DNA from: Achatina immaculata | Lineage: Eukaryota; Mollusca; Gastropoda; Stylommatophora; Achatinidae | Reading direction: 5' to 3' | DNA: 64,000 nucleotides | NCBI GenBank assembly: GCA_009760885.1 | Contig: CM019703.1 | Location: forward strand, 15,233,459 to 15,297,458 | Part shown: one piece after another, positions 45,224 to 55,899 of the stretch | How the letters are laid out: each line of letters opens with the position of its first letter | Position numbering within the stretch: the first letter of the stretch is position 1 | The notes under the pieces: generated by a model | What the model was told of the DNA's origin: nothing | Database searches by the model: none | What the model saw: only the letters and a program-made list of their open reading frames with translations | Translations under genes and position numbers: made by a program

Positions 45224-45900
45224 TCAGTCCCATTTCTGGAAAAGATAAAGAGAGAAGATGGACGGAAAGAAGATGACTTACTGATATTTCTTCAGCAAAA
45301 TGCTAGGGAAAAAAACTACTGCATAAGACACCATACATGGATGAACACAAAAACAAGGCGGAAGTATGAATCTCAATGAAATTTAGTCCGATGGAAAGCA
45401 AGAATTGCATTTCTTTAAAACAAAGAGACATAGATGGCAACACTTCCTCAGAGTAAACATTACTCTCATAGTGACTAGTACAGACCAATGACAAAATCCT
45501 TGTAATAAATACAGTTACAATAAATATGAATGTGAAATAAACATTAACTGTGGAAAACCTGTGATTAATCTACACAACAGATGCACGAAAATAGCCAGTT
45601 ATTTCACTTTGGAAATTTTATTGACGATAATAATAATAATAATAAACAAATGAAAATATCATCATGACAGGAATATAGAACAAAAGAGAAATTATTATTT
45701 AGATAGGGGCACAAGACAAAATAAGGAAGGTTTTTAAATATTTTTAAAAGAATAAGATTTTCTGTATAATGCTGAACTTAGAAAGGAATAGAAGAAATTG
45801 TAGTATTCAGATAAGAAGAAAAAAATGAGAAAGAAAACATTATCAAACAAAATTACAAACCTTGAAAGTGGGAGCACAGATGACTACACTAAAGTGATGG
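44567..45900. other. Intergenic DNA with (AG)n, no gene seen
   Basis: An (AG)n and G run at 45185-45219. A segment near 44608-44650 (GATGATG, then GCCGAAACATTCATC) resembles motifs found at Penelope-element ends but is too short to assign. No gene found. Confidence 0.35.
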
Positions 45901-45902
45901 TA

Positions 45903-46395
45903 CAATTTCTCAGGTCCGGTGAACCAAAGTGAACGTTTTTTCAGACGCTGCAAACAAAAGTTATCGGTATTCGGGTCCATTGAACCAAAGTTAGCATTAT
46001 TCAGGTCAACTGAACCAGAGTTAGCGTTATTCAGGTCAATTGAACCAAATTTAGCGTTATTCAGGTCAACTGAACCAGAGTTAGCGTTATTCAGGTCAAT
46101 TGAACCAAATTTAGCGTTATTCAGGTCAACTGAACCAGAGTTAGCGTTATTCAGGTCCACTGAACCAAATTTAGCGTTATTCAGGTCAATTGAACCAAAT
46201 TTAGCGTTATTCAGGTCCATTGAACCAAATTTAGCGTTATTCAGGTCCATTGAACCAAATTTAGCGTTATTCAGGTCCATTGAACCAAAGTTAGCGTTAT
46301 TCAGGTCCATTGAACCAGAGTTAGCGTTATTCAGGTCCAATGAATAAAAGTTAGCATTATTCAGGTCCACTGAACCAAAGTTAGCGTTATTCATG
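45903..46395 (-). repeat. 30-bp minisatellite with open minus frame (decapeptide repeat)
   Basis: About 15 units of 30 bp. The minus strand translates, from an ATG at 46394, into a 183-codon frame of tandem GSMDLNNANF-type decapeptides, which resolve into two pentapeptides (ANFGS, MDLNN). This fits the A-[DN]-[LF]-x-x pattern of pentapeptide-repeat proteins. However, the + strand is open too, because the unit is a multiple of three. The unit-to-unit changes (Met/Val/Ile, Asn/Lys, Phe/Ser) are mostly non-synonymous. I treat it as a minisatellite unless expression is shown. Confidence 0.85.
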
Positions 46396-46519
46396 TCCTA
46401 CAAATCAAACATGGTATCTATCAGATCTGAAGGTCCAGTTCTGACCAGAAACCTGTATCTCACATCTTCGTGGAGCTTCTTGCAACATGTTGACATGCCC
46501 ACTCAGTCGTGCTAGCGGA

Positions 46520-46590
46520 ATAGGATGCGCCGTGGCCGAGATCGCCGAGAAGATCGCTAATTTGGTCCAGTTCGAATCTTGAAACTAGTC
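46520..46590 (+). other. tRNA-like SINE head
   Basis: GCGCCGTGGCCGAGATCGCC (A-box-like) followed by GTCCAGTTCGAATCTTG (B-box-like) ~45 bp later looks like a degraded tRNA-Ser-type RNA polymerase III promoter. I could not complete a cloverleaf. Confidence 0.4.
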
Positions 46591-46654
46591 AGCGTAATCA
46601 AGTCCTCAGCCGACACTAAGCCTCTATGTTGATAAAATCACAGTGTCGGCCTAA

Positions 46655-46890
46655 TACAACAGTAGTAGAACTAATAGAACAGTAGTAGAACTAATAGAAC
46701 AATAGTAAAACTAATAGAACAGTAGTAGAACTAACAGAACAGTAGTAAAACTAATAGAACAGTGGCAAAACTAATAGAATAATAGTAAAAATTATAGAAC
46801 AGTAGTAAAACTAATAGAACAATGGCAAAACTAATAGAACAGTAGTAACAATTATAGAACAGTAGTAAAACTAATAGAACAGTAGTAAGA
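46655..46890. repeat. 20-bp minisatellite
   Basis: About 11 units of a CTAATAGAACAGTAGTAAAA-type sequence with point variants (AATGG, ATTATAG). Confidence 0.9.
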
Positions 46891-47164
46891 CAGTCCTACG
46901 AGATCAAAACAACAGCAACAGCAAAGTCTTAAGAGTACCCCCCCCCCAAAAAAAAAAGAAACTTTGGACTGGGTTAGGGGCGGGTGTCGAGGGAAGGGGC
47001 GGTGGTCATACTTAAAACACTTTTGAAGAAGACACCACAGTAGCTGCAATAGGATACGAGCAGAGTAACAGAGCACCAGAGAAAAGCGGATGAAGTCCAA
47101 AAACGGCAACATCATGGTCTATGTTTGTCACATTTAATAACTAAGCAGATGAATTTTGCAACGA

Positions 47165-47625
47165 TAACTGGTTGGCGGAAAGATTAATGCAGTGTTCTCT
47201 CATGGGGAAGGTCGGTGGTTCGAATCCGGCCGTGCGTGCACCGGTCATACATGTGGAAATGAGTACCAGGGTTTTTTTTTCTGCAGCTGGGGAAAGAAAG
47301 GCATCCAGACATGATGCTGACCACATCACCCTCTAGTTTACTGACCGCATCACCCTTAGTGTGCTGACCGCATCACCCTCTAGTGTACTGATCACATCAC
47401 CCTCTAGTGTGCTGATCACATTACCCTCTAGTGTGCTGATCGCATCACCCTCTAGTGTGCTGATCACATCACCCTCTAGTGTGCTGATCACATCACCCTC
47501 TAGTGTGCTGATCACATCACCCTCTAGTGTGCTGACCACATCACCCTCTAGCGCCATGTCATGGAAAAATATGGGCATTAACACAAAATCCATTATATGC
47601 CTCAATGCCACAATGTACATACCAA
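47165..47625 (+). mobile_element. tRNA-derived SINE containing an expanded 24-bp minisatellite
   Basis: The head has GAAGGTCGGTGGTTCGAATC, a clear B box. The body continues GTACCAGGG..., and the distal part (CATGGAAAAATATGGGCATTA) matches the SINE at 56330-56460. Between them, at about 47325-47552, a 24-bp unit (CATCACCCTCTAGTGTGCTGAT type) is repeated about ten times. The other SINE carries only one CTCTAGTGTGCTGAC. Confidence 0.65.
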
Positions 47626-48105
47626 GTTTTAATGGTTCCTTTTATCCTTTAATAGCTTAACAGACTTAAGACTTAAACGAGCGAACTAAACTGTACAGAA
47701 GTCATGGAGATTAAGTCTGATTATGATTAAAAGAGAGATTAGACAAAAAAGATCTCACAAATTCGTCGCTATCAATGTGTATCATATACATAAATGTTTA
47801 CGTTCGTGAATTAGTCATGTTTCATGAATTAAGAGACGTTTAATAAAATTAGTACACTTGAAAAAAGAAACACTTTGTTTCCTATCGTCAACAGGTTTCA
47901 TAAGCTGTATTATAAGACTTTGAAGTTTTCCAGAGAATTATTTCAGTATCATTTACCTTGCCCCACATACAGTGAAAGAAAGGTCTTTAGCAAAGTGGTC
48001 ACTTGTTCAGTTCCTAAGGCGTATGTGTTCAAAGAATATGTACTAGAACAAAGTACGATCGTCTGTTACAAACACGCTTACAGCGCCATTTAGGGAGCGA
48101 AAACG
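47626..48105. other. Intergenic DNA, no gene seen
   Basis: Unique AT-rich sequence; short open frames only. Confidence 0.4.
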
Positions 48106-48109
48106 CTAT

Positions 48110-48478
48110 CGGATATGGTAGTGAGCAGCCCATAGCTAACATGCCATGCTAGAGTCAGGGTTGGTGAACCATAAGTGATCAAGACCCTGTCACATCTCTC
48201 TATTGGTACCCCTAGTAAGAGGTTTAGCTTGGCTACTAGGCCAGAGGTCGCCACAGCCCGTATGGCAGTGGAGTCTGCTTAAGGAAGCATTGCTCACTTC
48301 CTGCCTTTTAGTTGAACTGAAGGACTGCAAAAAAAATGTCATCGTAACCCGCTCCCAATCCGACAGGAAGCTGCACTTCAACATCTCTACCGCATCAGCT
48401 GCAAGTAATATCTGTCCGTAGTTAATCATATTTGAAGAAGAAGAAGAAGAAGAAGAAGAAGAAGCAGAAGAAGAAGAA
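48110..48478 (+). mobile_element. Putative non-coding retroposon with (GAA)n tail
   Basis: A less AT-rich ~320-bp body ends in a (GAA)n tract at 48434-48478 on the + strand. The layout is like the 4569-5062 and 28542-30027 elements but the body is different. I did not find a convincing target duplication, so the 5' end is approximate. Confidence 0.45.
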
Positions 48479-49217
48479 TGCAGAAACGATTCACAAGGTT
48501 AGGCTGAGGTCAGATGAACAAAAGTAATTTTGTTTTGTTGTACAATCCTGATGAACACTTCCACAAGTGGCCATCTTATCACGTTTAACACCAAGGCTAC
48601 ATTTGTGTCTGTCAATTACGCCAACATTTAAGTGTTTAGATTTTCTGCTTTTTTTTTTTTTGACGGTCTAATTTATACTTTTGAAACGGGATATAAACCA
48701 CACTATTAGTGAATTTCACGAAAAAGTACAATTTAAGTTATTTACCATCACTGCCCTTTCCTCCTTCACCTCAAGAAAAAATAGACAATTGCCTTTCTGT
48801 TCAAAGACAAACCAGAAAACAGAAAACACGTGCTCATATATCGCAGACAAATGTAGAAACCATAGACTTTTTCTTGCGCACAAGATTAAATTAGACTACT
48901 CATATGAAAGGAAAGACATTTAGTTGGAGTAATATACATGGTTAGATTATACAGAAATTTACTTTAGATACTACAGAAATACCTAGAGAGAATTAATCAT
49001 TGCCAGATAATGACGAAGATGGGATTAATTCCTTTCGTGATGTTAATTAGGTTTAGACTATAATCCTCAGAAATGACCTTTGTAATCTCTAAAATACTAA
49101 TTATGGTATATAGATCCATTCTCCATGTTTATGATCTTATTATCATAAATTATGCAGTGAAACATTAAAATCGATAAAAGGGATGGCGACTGCAGTAAAA
49201 CTGGTTTAAATAATTAA
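48479..49217. other. Intergenic DNA, no gene seen
   Basis: AT-rich, with a T run near 48650. No coding or repeat signal. Confidence 0.4.
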
Positions 49218-49834
49218 GTTAGATAGAGGTCTATGGTGTAGTTTTTAAAAGTGGCAGAAGGAGTTAATAACGTGAGGGAAAAAAACGAATAAAAAGTATG
49301 AGAATGAATAAATGAAAAACATACAACATCCGATATTTCGACGTGAGCCTTTTTCGAGGATCACATGCACAACGAGACAAACAAATAACTAAACAGAGAA
49401 CTTATCTTAATATGGCCTCCTCCAGAAGTAGGAAACAGAAAAGAGTATCCTAGAAGATGCATGGGGACCACGTGGGCCACACAAAGGATACGTCGATAGA
49501 GCCAATCGTAAAGAAGAGGTGGAGAGAGAGGAGGAAAAAAAGTGCTAGAAAGGGGAGGGGAGAAAAGCAATAGAAACATGATAGCCGCTAGAGGAGAAGG
49601 TGTGGGGGGGGGGGGGGGAAGGGAAAAGGGGAAGCGGAGAGATAATGAAAGAAGAACATAAACACCTGCATGGAGAAAATGTGAAACTGGTGAATAGGAC
49701 AAGACTCTATAAACACCAATATGTTGCCAGAGAAGAAAAAAAGAGAAAAGGATGGTGGTGATAGGGAGAGGTAGCTTGGAGAAAGAAAGTAGAGTAAAAA
49801 AAAAAGGGGGAGGGGAAGTGGAAAAATAAAGACG

Positions 49835-50150
49835 TTACAGAAAGCTGAAGACATTGTTAATTCCAGCTGGGTGGAGACAGCCAACCTGGAGAATAAGGCG
49901 CTGTTCTAGGACCCTCCGAGATCGTACATCAGCAGAACAAGAGCGGATCGCACTAACAGAAATGTCCTGCTTTCCCTTGTGGTTGCTAAGGCAAAAATGT
50001 TTAGCCACAGCTGTCCAGGCCCTCTTAGAAATATCATTAAGATGCTGGCGAAATCGATCTCCTAAGCGTAATCCAGTCTCCCCTATGTACTTCAAACCGC
50101 AAGGTTTGCACATAATACCATAAATAACATTGCGTGAAGTACAGGTGAAA
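49835..50150 (-). pseudogene. PLE GIY-YIG endonuclease
   Basis: The minus strand reads CKPCGLKYIGETGLRLGDRF followed by RQHLND, the GIY-YIG core (KYIGETG) with the CxxC just before it and the catalytic Arg (RLGDR). It ends in AGINNVFSFL. The domain nicks target DNA for priming in EN-bearing PLEs. The domain itself is open, but the connection to the RT is frameshifted. Confidence 0.85.
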
Positions 50151-50559
50151 CCCTCCTGAATTGAAAACGTGGACTTAAGGAAGGAGATCTGGCTAGCCTC
50201 GACAACATACGGACAAGTGTTGCATCTACGGCGTCCGTAATGTCTGGTACCATAAAAAGTGTCATCTGTCTTGAGGTGACTACGAATATTAAAAGGTCCC
50301 TGAGGTTCTTGTCCCGTCTGTACGCCACCAATGGGGGTTTCCCAAAAAGTTCTCGTGAATCAGGCTCAGTCTGGAGGAGATGGAGATGGCGAAACAGTAT
50401 GTTTTTAACTGCCAAGCTATGAGGGTGGTACGTGAGTACCAGTTTAACTCTGTCCGAGCTACAGTGCGGTTTAGGAGTGAGGGCTTGTTGCAGCGATATA
50501 TGGCTGATGCGGTTCCAAGATGACGAGAGAACGTGTTCTGGATAGCCACGTTGACGGAA

Positions 50560-51652
50560 GAAATCTACCAATTTTATGGCCTTGATCCTGGAAATACAAA
50601 TCCTCATTGCACAAACGTCGCAACCTAAGAAGCTGAGAAAAAGGAATAGAGTCCTTACACGATCTGGGATGGGAGGAAGAGTACAAGATATAGCTGTGAG
50701 AGACTGTAGATTTATAGTGGATAGAAGTAGTAAGCCCGGAAGGGCCGATAGTAACGGCACTGTCAAGAAAGCGGAAGTAGCAGAGACATGGGAGGTGAAA
50801 GAAATGCCTCTAAAGGCTCTCAGAACCTTGTGTTCGAAGTGGCCCATGAATAGACACGCGTAGGTGGGGCCCATTTTGGTACCCATGGCCACATCACTAA
50901 TCTGGTCGACGTAAAGGCCATTGAATTCAAAAGAATTAAGTTGGAGGACAAGTCATATAAGGCGCAGAATAGTAGAAGTAGAAATAGAAGGATTGAGTCT
51001 TGTTCAGAAAGAACTTGACGGCCTGAAGTCCCTGATCGTGCGGGATGGATGTGTATAAGGATACTACATCAAGGGTAAAGATACGGTAGGTGTGATCAGG
51101 GAGGAGTGTAAGGGTATCAAAAGCAGTGAGAGCATGATTCGTGTCCTTTAGATAAATGGGCAGACTAGTGAGCAGAGGTTGAAAGATGCTGTCAAGAAAG
51201 TCAGAGGTTTGTTCTGTAGGGCAGGAACAAGCGGACACTATGGGCCTTCCTGGGTAACCTGGTTTGTGAATCTTAGGGAGTAGATAAAAGGATGGCTTCC
51301 CTAAGCAGCTGTCACGGATGTGAAGATGAGTAGCCGAGGGAGTAAGACCAGTCTTGTGGACGAGTTCACTGATCGTGTCACGAACATGGTGGTTGTTGGC
51401 CAGAGTCGGATCTTGAGGGCGAGAGGCATAAAATTCAGTGTTGCTCAGCTGGCCCATAACCTCTTGGATATACAATTCTTTCTTCCAACAAACAATGGCC
51501 CCGCCCTTGTCTGCACTCTTGATCACGATATCACGCCTGCGCTGGAGTTGTGAAACTACGCGCTGCTCCCCGGGAGTCAGGTTAGAGTGTCGTACACGGG
51601 GAAGGCGAAGCTTGCGGATTTCATGGAGAGTTTGATCAATATAGAGGTCCAA
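50560..51652 (-). pseudogene. PLE reverse transcriptase with missing YxDD segment
   Basis: The minus frame starts DLYIDQTLHEIRKLRLPRVR, then IVIKSADKGGAIVCW, SFYLLPKIHKPGYPGRPIVS (the PLE hallmark), FTLDVVSLYTSIPHDQGL (first catalytic Asp) and, after a frame change, AMGTKMGPTYACLFMGHFE. Directly after KVLRAF the sequence goes to ISFTSHVSATSAFLDS, the segment that normally comes ~35-40 residues after the YxDD box. So the second catalytic motif is deleted. More frameshifts follow (near 50773). The enzyme cannot be active. Confidence 0.8.
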
Positions 51653-51665
51653 GGAATGAGACGCT

Positions 51666-53034
51666 CCTACTGAAGGTGTCCAGGTCTCCCTCGGCTACTG
51701 ATCTTCACATCCGTGAAGGCCATAAAATGGTAGATTTCTTCCGTCAACGTGGCTATCCAGTATATGTTCTCTCGTCATCTTGGAACCGCATCAGCCATAT
51801 ATCGCTGCAACAAGCCCTCACTCCTAAACCGCACTGTAGCTCGGACAGAGTTAAACTGGTACTCACGCACCATCCTCATAGCTTGGCAGTTAAAAACATA
51901 CTGTTTCGCCATCTCCATCTCCTCCAGACTGAGCCTGATACACGAGAACTTTTTGAGGAACTCCCATTGGTGGCGTACAGACGGGACAAGAACCTCAGGG
52001 ACATTTTAATATTCGTAGTCACCTCAAGACAGATGACACTTTTTAATGGTACCAGACGTTACGGACGCCGTAGATGCAACACTTGTCCGTATGTTGTCGA
52101 GGCTAGCCAGATCTCCTTCCTTAAGTCCACGTTTTCAATTCAGGAGGGTTTCACTGTACTTCACGCAATGTTATTTATGGTATTATGTGCAAACCTTGCG
52201 GTTTGAAGTACATAGGGGAGACTGGATTACGCTTAGGAGATCGATTTCGCCAGCATCTTAATGATATTTCTAAGAGGGCCTGGACAGCTGTGGCTAAACA
52301 TTTTTGCCTTAGCAACCACAAGGGAAAGCAGGACATTTCTGTTAGTGCGATCCGCTCTTGTTCTGCTGATGTACGATCTCGGAGGGTCCTAGAACAGCGC
52401 CTTATTCTCCAGGTTGGCTGTCTCCACCCAGCTGGAATTAACAATGTCTTCAGCTTTCTGTAACGTCTTTATTTTTCCACTTCCCCTCCCCCTTTTTTTT
52501 ACTCTACTTTCTTTCTCCAAGCTACCTCTCTGGCAACATATTGGTGTTTATAGAGTCTTGTCCTATTCAAAAGTTTCACATTTTCTCCTTGCTGGTGTTT
52601 ATGTTCTTCTTTCATTATCTCTCCGCTTCCCCTTTTCCCTTCCCCCCCCCCACACCTTCTCCTCTAGCGGCTATCATGTTTCTATTGCTTTTCTCCCCTC
52701 CCCTTTCTAGCACTTTTTTTCCTCCTCTCTCTCCACCTCTTCTTCACGATTGGCTCTACCGACGTATCCTTTGTGTGGCCTGCGTGGTCCCCATGCATCT
52801 TCTAGGATACTCTTTTCTGTTTCCTACTTCTGGAGGAGGCCATATTAAGATAAGTTCTCCGTTTAGTTATTTGTTTGTCTCGTTGTGCATGTGATCCTCG
52901 AAAAAGGCTCATGCCGAAATATCGGATGTTGTATGTTTTTCATTTATTCATTCTCATACTTTCTATTCGTTTTTTCTCACTTTACTCACTCCCTCTGCCA
53001 CTTTGTAAAACTGCACCATACACCCCTATCTAAC
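51666..53034 (+). mobile_element. Penelope-like element, + strand partial copy (inverted partner)
   Basis: The copy begins with a short RT piece (SPSATDLHIRE) that jumps by internal deletion to GHKMVDFFRQRGYP, then runs through GIY-YIG to the 3' end at CTATCTAAC (53025-53034). From 51718 on, it is the reverse complement of 50582-49218 with few differences. The two copies lie head to head, 1.1 kb apart. Confidence 0.85.
51676..52463 (+). pseudogene. PLE RT C-terminus and GIY-YIG domain, + copy
   Basis: In two frames: VDFFRQRGYPVYVLSSSWNR and KPHCSSDRVKLVL..., then at 52185-52463 CKPCGLKYIGETG with RLGDRFRQHLND and RVLEQRLILQVG. The GIY-YIG protein sequence is the same as in the minus copy, so the two were duplicated recently or are being homogenised. 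Confidence 0.8.
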
Positions 53035-53660
53035 ATAAAAATGGAAACCAGTCGTCACACTAGTCACGTTAATGCTTCAGCAGATGTTTCTGACATGCGG
53101 CCTTCCCATGGACAGCTGTGACGGAGCAGAGAGCCGACTTTAAGTCTCCATAAATTCACAGTCATGCGTGCTAAGTCTAGTAGGATATTTCCACGCAAAA
53201 AAAAAACTGAATCCACGTGAGTGAATATAGCTATCCTCATCATGATTTCGCCTGCATACTGTGTAACAGGTTTTTACTTTCTTCATTCAATCGAAGGAAG
53301 ATTCAGATAAAGTGGCAAAATATGTATGTGGATAGACCGAAAGTCCACAGAAATAAAATAATGGCGTTCATCTGCCAGATGTTCATCTGTAAACACCTAT
53401 AACGAGAAGATGGAAGAGAATGAGGATTGATTTAGCAACGTTGGTTTGATGTTCTTTACTGGACAGAAATAACAGCGGAATGTCAACTTACCAGCCAAAT
53501 GTTTACTGGCTCAAAAAAAAAAAAAACAACGTTTCTTCTGAATCACGTGACAGCTAGTGCCGAGACACTAACCCAACTCGCCAGACAGAACACAGAGAAA
53601 GGCGAACTAATCCTTCACAAAGTTTTTCGCCACCAAGTTTTGGCACAGAAGTCATTCATT

Positions 53661-54150
53661 ATGTAAGGAGGGGAGAAAAATAAGCAAGCAGTGACCCGGT
53701 TTTGATTGGAAATCCCACTGGCCAGAGACGGCCACGTGTGAATGGAAAATCCCCAGGCGTCCGGTCCGGCGATGACCAGGTATATAAGACAAAAGGGAGA
53801 AGTATAAAGGGGGATAAGTTGAGCTCGCGAAGGTAGCGACCAGTCGTGGACGAAGGTGGTCGGTTTCCGAGAGATGGAGGCTGGCGTGTGTATTTTAGTT
53901 GTGCGCCTTTGTAAGCAGTATTGAACTCATATTATTCAAGAAAATTTTATTTGTTTATGATTTTTTTAGTAATACCCGTTAGAAATATATGGACATCATG
54001 TGCATCGGATTTGTGATTTGTGATGCCTTATGGATCAGAGTTTTGTAAATACAAGAATCGTGATTTTATAAAAAGGATTGTTTTCGTATTCCTGTTATTT
54101 TGTATGTAAGGTGTGAACGTATGGTATAGTCATCCTTCCACCACTCAGTA
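53661..54150 (+). other. Possible solo LTR inside P450 relic D
   Basis: The sequence breaking the P450 homology starts TGTAAGGAGG and has a TATATAAG at 53781-53788 with purine-rich surroundings. The composition suggests an LTR with its own promoter. I could not establish the 3' end or a target duplication, so this is tentative. Confidence 0.3.
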
Positions 54151-54248
54151 CAACGACGGCCAGACAAAATAAAAGAATTAAATAATAATTTTCATCAATC
54201 TAGTACAGAAATACATTTTACCACAATAGAATCGAGTTCGGTAAACAA

Positions 54249-54645
54249 CAGTGTTTCCCAACGGCGGGCATGCGTCCCAGGTCGGGGCAGTTGGAATATA
54301 GGAGGGGGGGGGGAGAGGACAGAGAGAGAGAAAGAGAGAGAGAAAATTGGAATATATTTATACGAGGGTCATTCAACACACAAATGATGTAGACTTTTTT
54401 TCAGACCTTTGTTCACTAGTACGCTGCTGGGGAGGGGGAGGGGGAGGGGAGAGGGGAGGACAGAGAGACAGAGAGAGAGAGAGAGAGCTAGAATATATTT
54501 ATACGAGGGCCACTCAACACACAAATGATTTAGACTTTTTCAAACCTTCGTTCACTAGTACGTTGCCGGGGGGAGAGAGGGAGGGGGCATAAAATATTTG
54601 AAGCGTTGAAGTGGGGCATGGTTCAAAAGAGGCTGGGAAACACTG
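54249..54645. mobile_element. hAT-like MITE
   Basis: Inverted termini CAGTGTTTCCCAAC (54249) and GCTGGGAAACACTG (to 54645) are of hAT type. Inside are two ~145-bp direct repeats containing ATATATTTATACGAGGG and TTCACTAGTACG, separated by GA-rich runs. It has no transposase. The 8-bp flanking duplication expected for hAT is not obvious. Confidence 0.6.
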
Positions 54646-54989
54646 GTCACTCGCGATATGGGATAAAGAAACCGAATTTTGTAATAAACGTTTGACAAAA
54701 CTCCACATTTTAAAAATGATTCTGTATTTATTACCACTATTTTCCTCCATTTAAATTCGTTAATGTCAACACCGATTTTATCACTAAAGAAGGCGGCACA
54801 CATTATCTTAATATATTAAATTCTACTATTAAAGTAACACTGGTCGGTCTTGAGGAAAACGCTGGAAAGAATCCTGCTGGAGCAGCCATAGTCACCTCCG
54901 GCTGTAGGAACACACTGAATTATGAAGGTTTTAAAAAAAGTATATTTACTTTTTAACAACAAAGAGTAAACTTCATGGAACATGCGAGT

Positions 54990-55364
54990 TGGTAGTCAGT
55001 CAGATAGTCATTTGCGTGTCCCTTGCGGAACTTTGCCTCCCTAACAGCTCTCCTGTAGGCCTCTCTGTTAAAAGCAAGATGCCCTGCTGCTGATGCATCC
55101 ATTAGCAGATTATCAACGATGTCTTGTAGCCGCCTTCGCCTTGGTCTTCCTCTCTTTCTTTTTTCCCATTATGTATCCTTCCAAGACGGTCTTCTCTAAA
55201 CTATCATGACGTTTAATGAGTCGATAGTATAACAACATTTTCTATATTAAGTTGCCCATCTACTTGTCTTGAAAAGGTTCTGATTAGTTTTCTTCCTTGT
55301 CTTGTTATCTTTACACCACACTCTAAATCAGCAGCTGCATAGCATTGTTCAAGCTTTGATAGAA
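54990..55364 (-). mobile_element. RTE-B 3' fragment
   Basis: Matches the RTE-B 3' region (minus strand), with a CAGT-type tail at its left end and the DIVDNLLMDASAAGHLAF-type peptide. It extends further 5' than the copy at 41.7 kb. Confidence 0.7.
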
Positions 55365-55558
55365 TATCTTACATCCTTCCCGCGCCGTTAAACGTCACAT
55401 AGTAGTCGCACGGTAGTTCGCCAAGTTTTCCAGTTTTCGGCGAGCTTTTCTACCTTATCAAGGAGTTTTATGCCTGTTAATTTGGACTTAATGTCCTCTT
55501 TAGAGTTTCACGTGGTCGACCTCTTTTTCTCCGGTCATTTGTGTTCCACTTGGTAGAA
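55365..55558 (-). mobile_element. LINE-1 3' fragment
   Basis: The CCTTCCCGCGCCGTTAAACG to TTTCACGTGGTCGACC stretch matches the LINE-1 3' end at 34376-34523 plus 35448-35475, here uninterrupted. This confirms that LINE-2 was a secondary insertion there. Confidence 0.75.
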
Positions 55559-55559
55559 C

Positions 55560-55870
55560 TCAGTCAGTCAGTCATTTGCATGTCCCTTGCGGAACTTTGC
55601 CTCCCTAACAGCTTTTCTGTAGGCCTCTCTGTTAAAAGCAAGATGGCCTGCTGCTGATGCATCCATTTGCAGATCATCAACGATGTCTTGCAGCATTCTT
55701 CGCCTTGGTCTTCCTCTCTTTCTTTTTCCCATTATGTATCTTTCCAAGACGGTCTTCTCGAAAATCTCATGACGTTTAATATGTCCAAAATATTTATGTT
55801 TTCTCCGTTTAGTCCTCTTTTCTGCTAGCCAACCTTCAATATTAAGTTCTTGTGGTATGGATATATCTGT
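55560..55870 (-). mobile_element. RTE-B 3' fragment, another copy
   Basis: A second RTE-B 3' end with (CAGT)n tail at 55561-55576, adjacent to the LINE-1 fragment. It ends near a (GT)n at 55873-55890. Confidence 0.7.
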
Positions 55871-55899
55871 TGTGTGTGTGTGTGTGTGTCTCTCTCTCT

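Larger units (their letters stand above)
49218..51665 (-). mobile_element. Penelope-like element (PLE), minus-strand copy
   Basis: On the minus strand, RT from about 51652 to 50560, then a C-terminal GIY-YIG endonuclease (about 50113-49835), then ~620 bp of 3' region with pyrimidine-rich tracts. This domain order (RT then GIY-YIG) defines EN-bearing PLEs. From 49218 to about 50582 it is the inverted partner of 51718-53034. Confidence 0.85.
53425..54870 (+). pseudogene. Cytochrome P450 copy D relic (exon 3 fragments)
   Basis: Three recognisable pieces on the + strand. At 53435-53655, a GGTTTGATGTTCTTTACTGG-type start, then CCAAATGTTTACTGGCTC, an A run, GAATCACGTGACAGCTAGTG and the CCGAGACACTAACCCAACTC segment. 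At 54646-54690, CGCGATATGGGATAAAGAAA. At 54735-54860, a frame reading NTDFIT and LNILNSTIK, parallel to STDFVSKK and VDILNSAVK. About 1 kb of foreign sequence (53656-54645) separates the first two. All lie in exon-3 order, so this is an older member of the same cluster. The haem-binding part is absent. Confidence 0.8.

Noticed and set aside
45919..46347. + strand frame with EPELALFRS repeats
   Set aside because: Opposite strand of the 30-bp minisatellite; open because the unit length is a multiple of three.
44330..46890. Clustered direct repeats resembling a CRISPR array
   Set aside because: The units are contiguous or degenerate, with no unique spacers of constant length and no cas genes; these are eukaryotic minisatellites.
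46520..47230. Functional tRNA genes
   Set aside because: Good B boxes but no complete cloverleaf with paired acceptor stem; they continue into SINE bodies.
47361..47660. 99-codon frame with SPSSVLIT repeats
   Set aside because: Translation of the 24-bp minisatellite inside a SINE.
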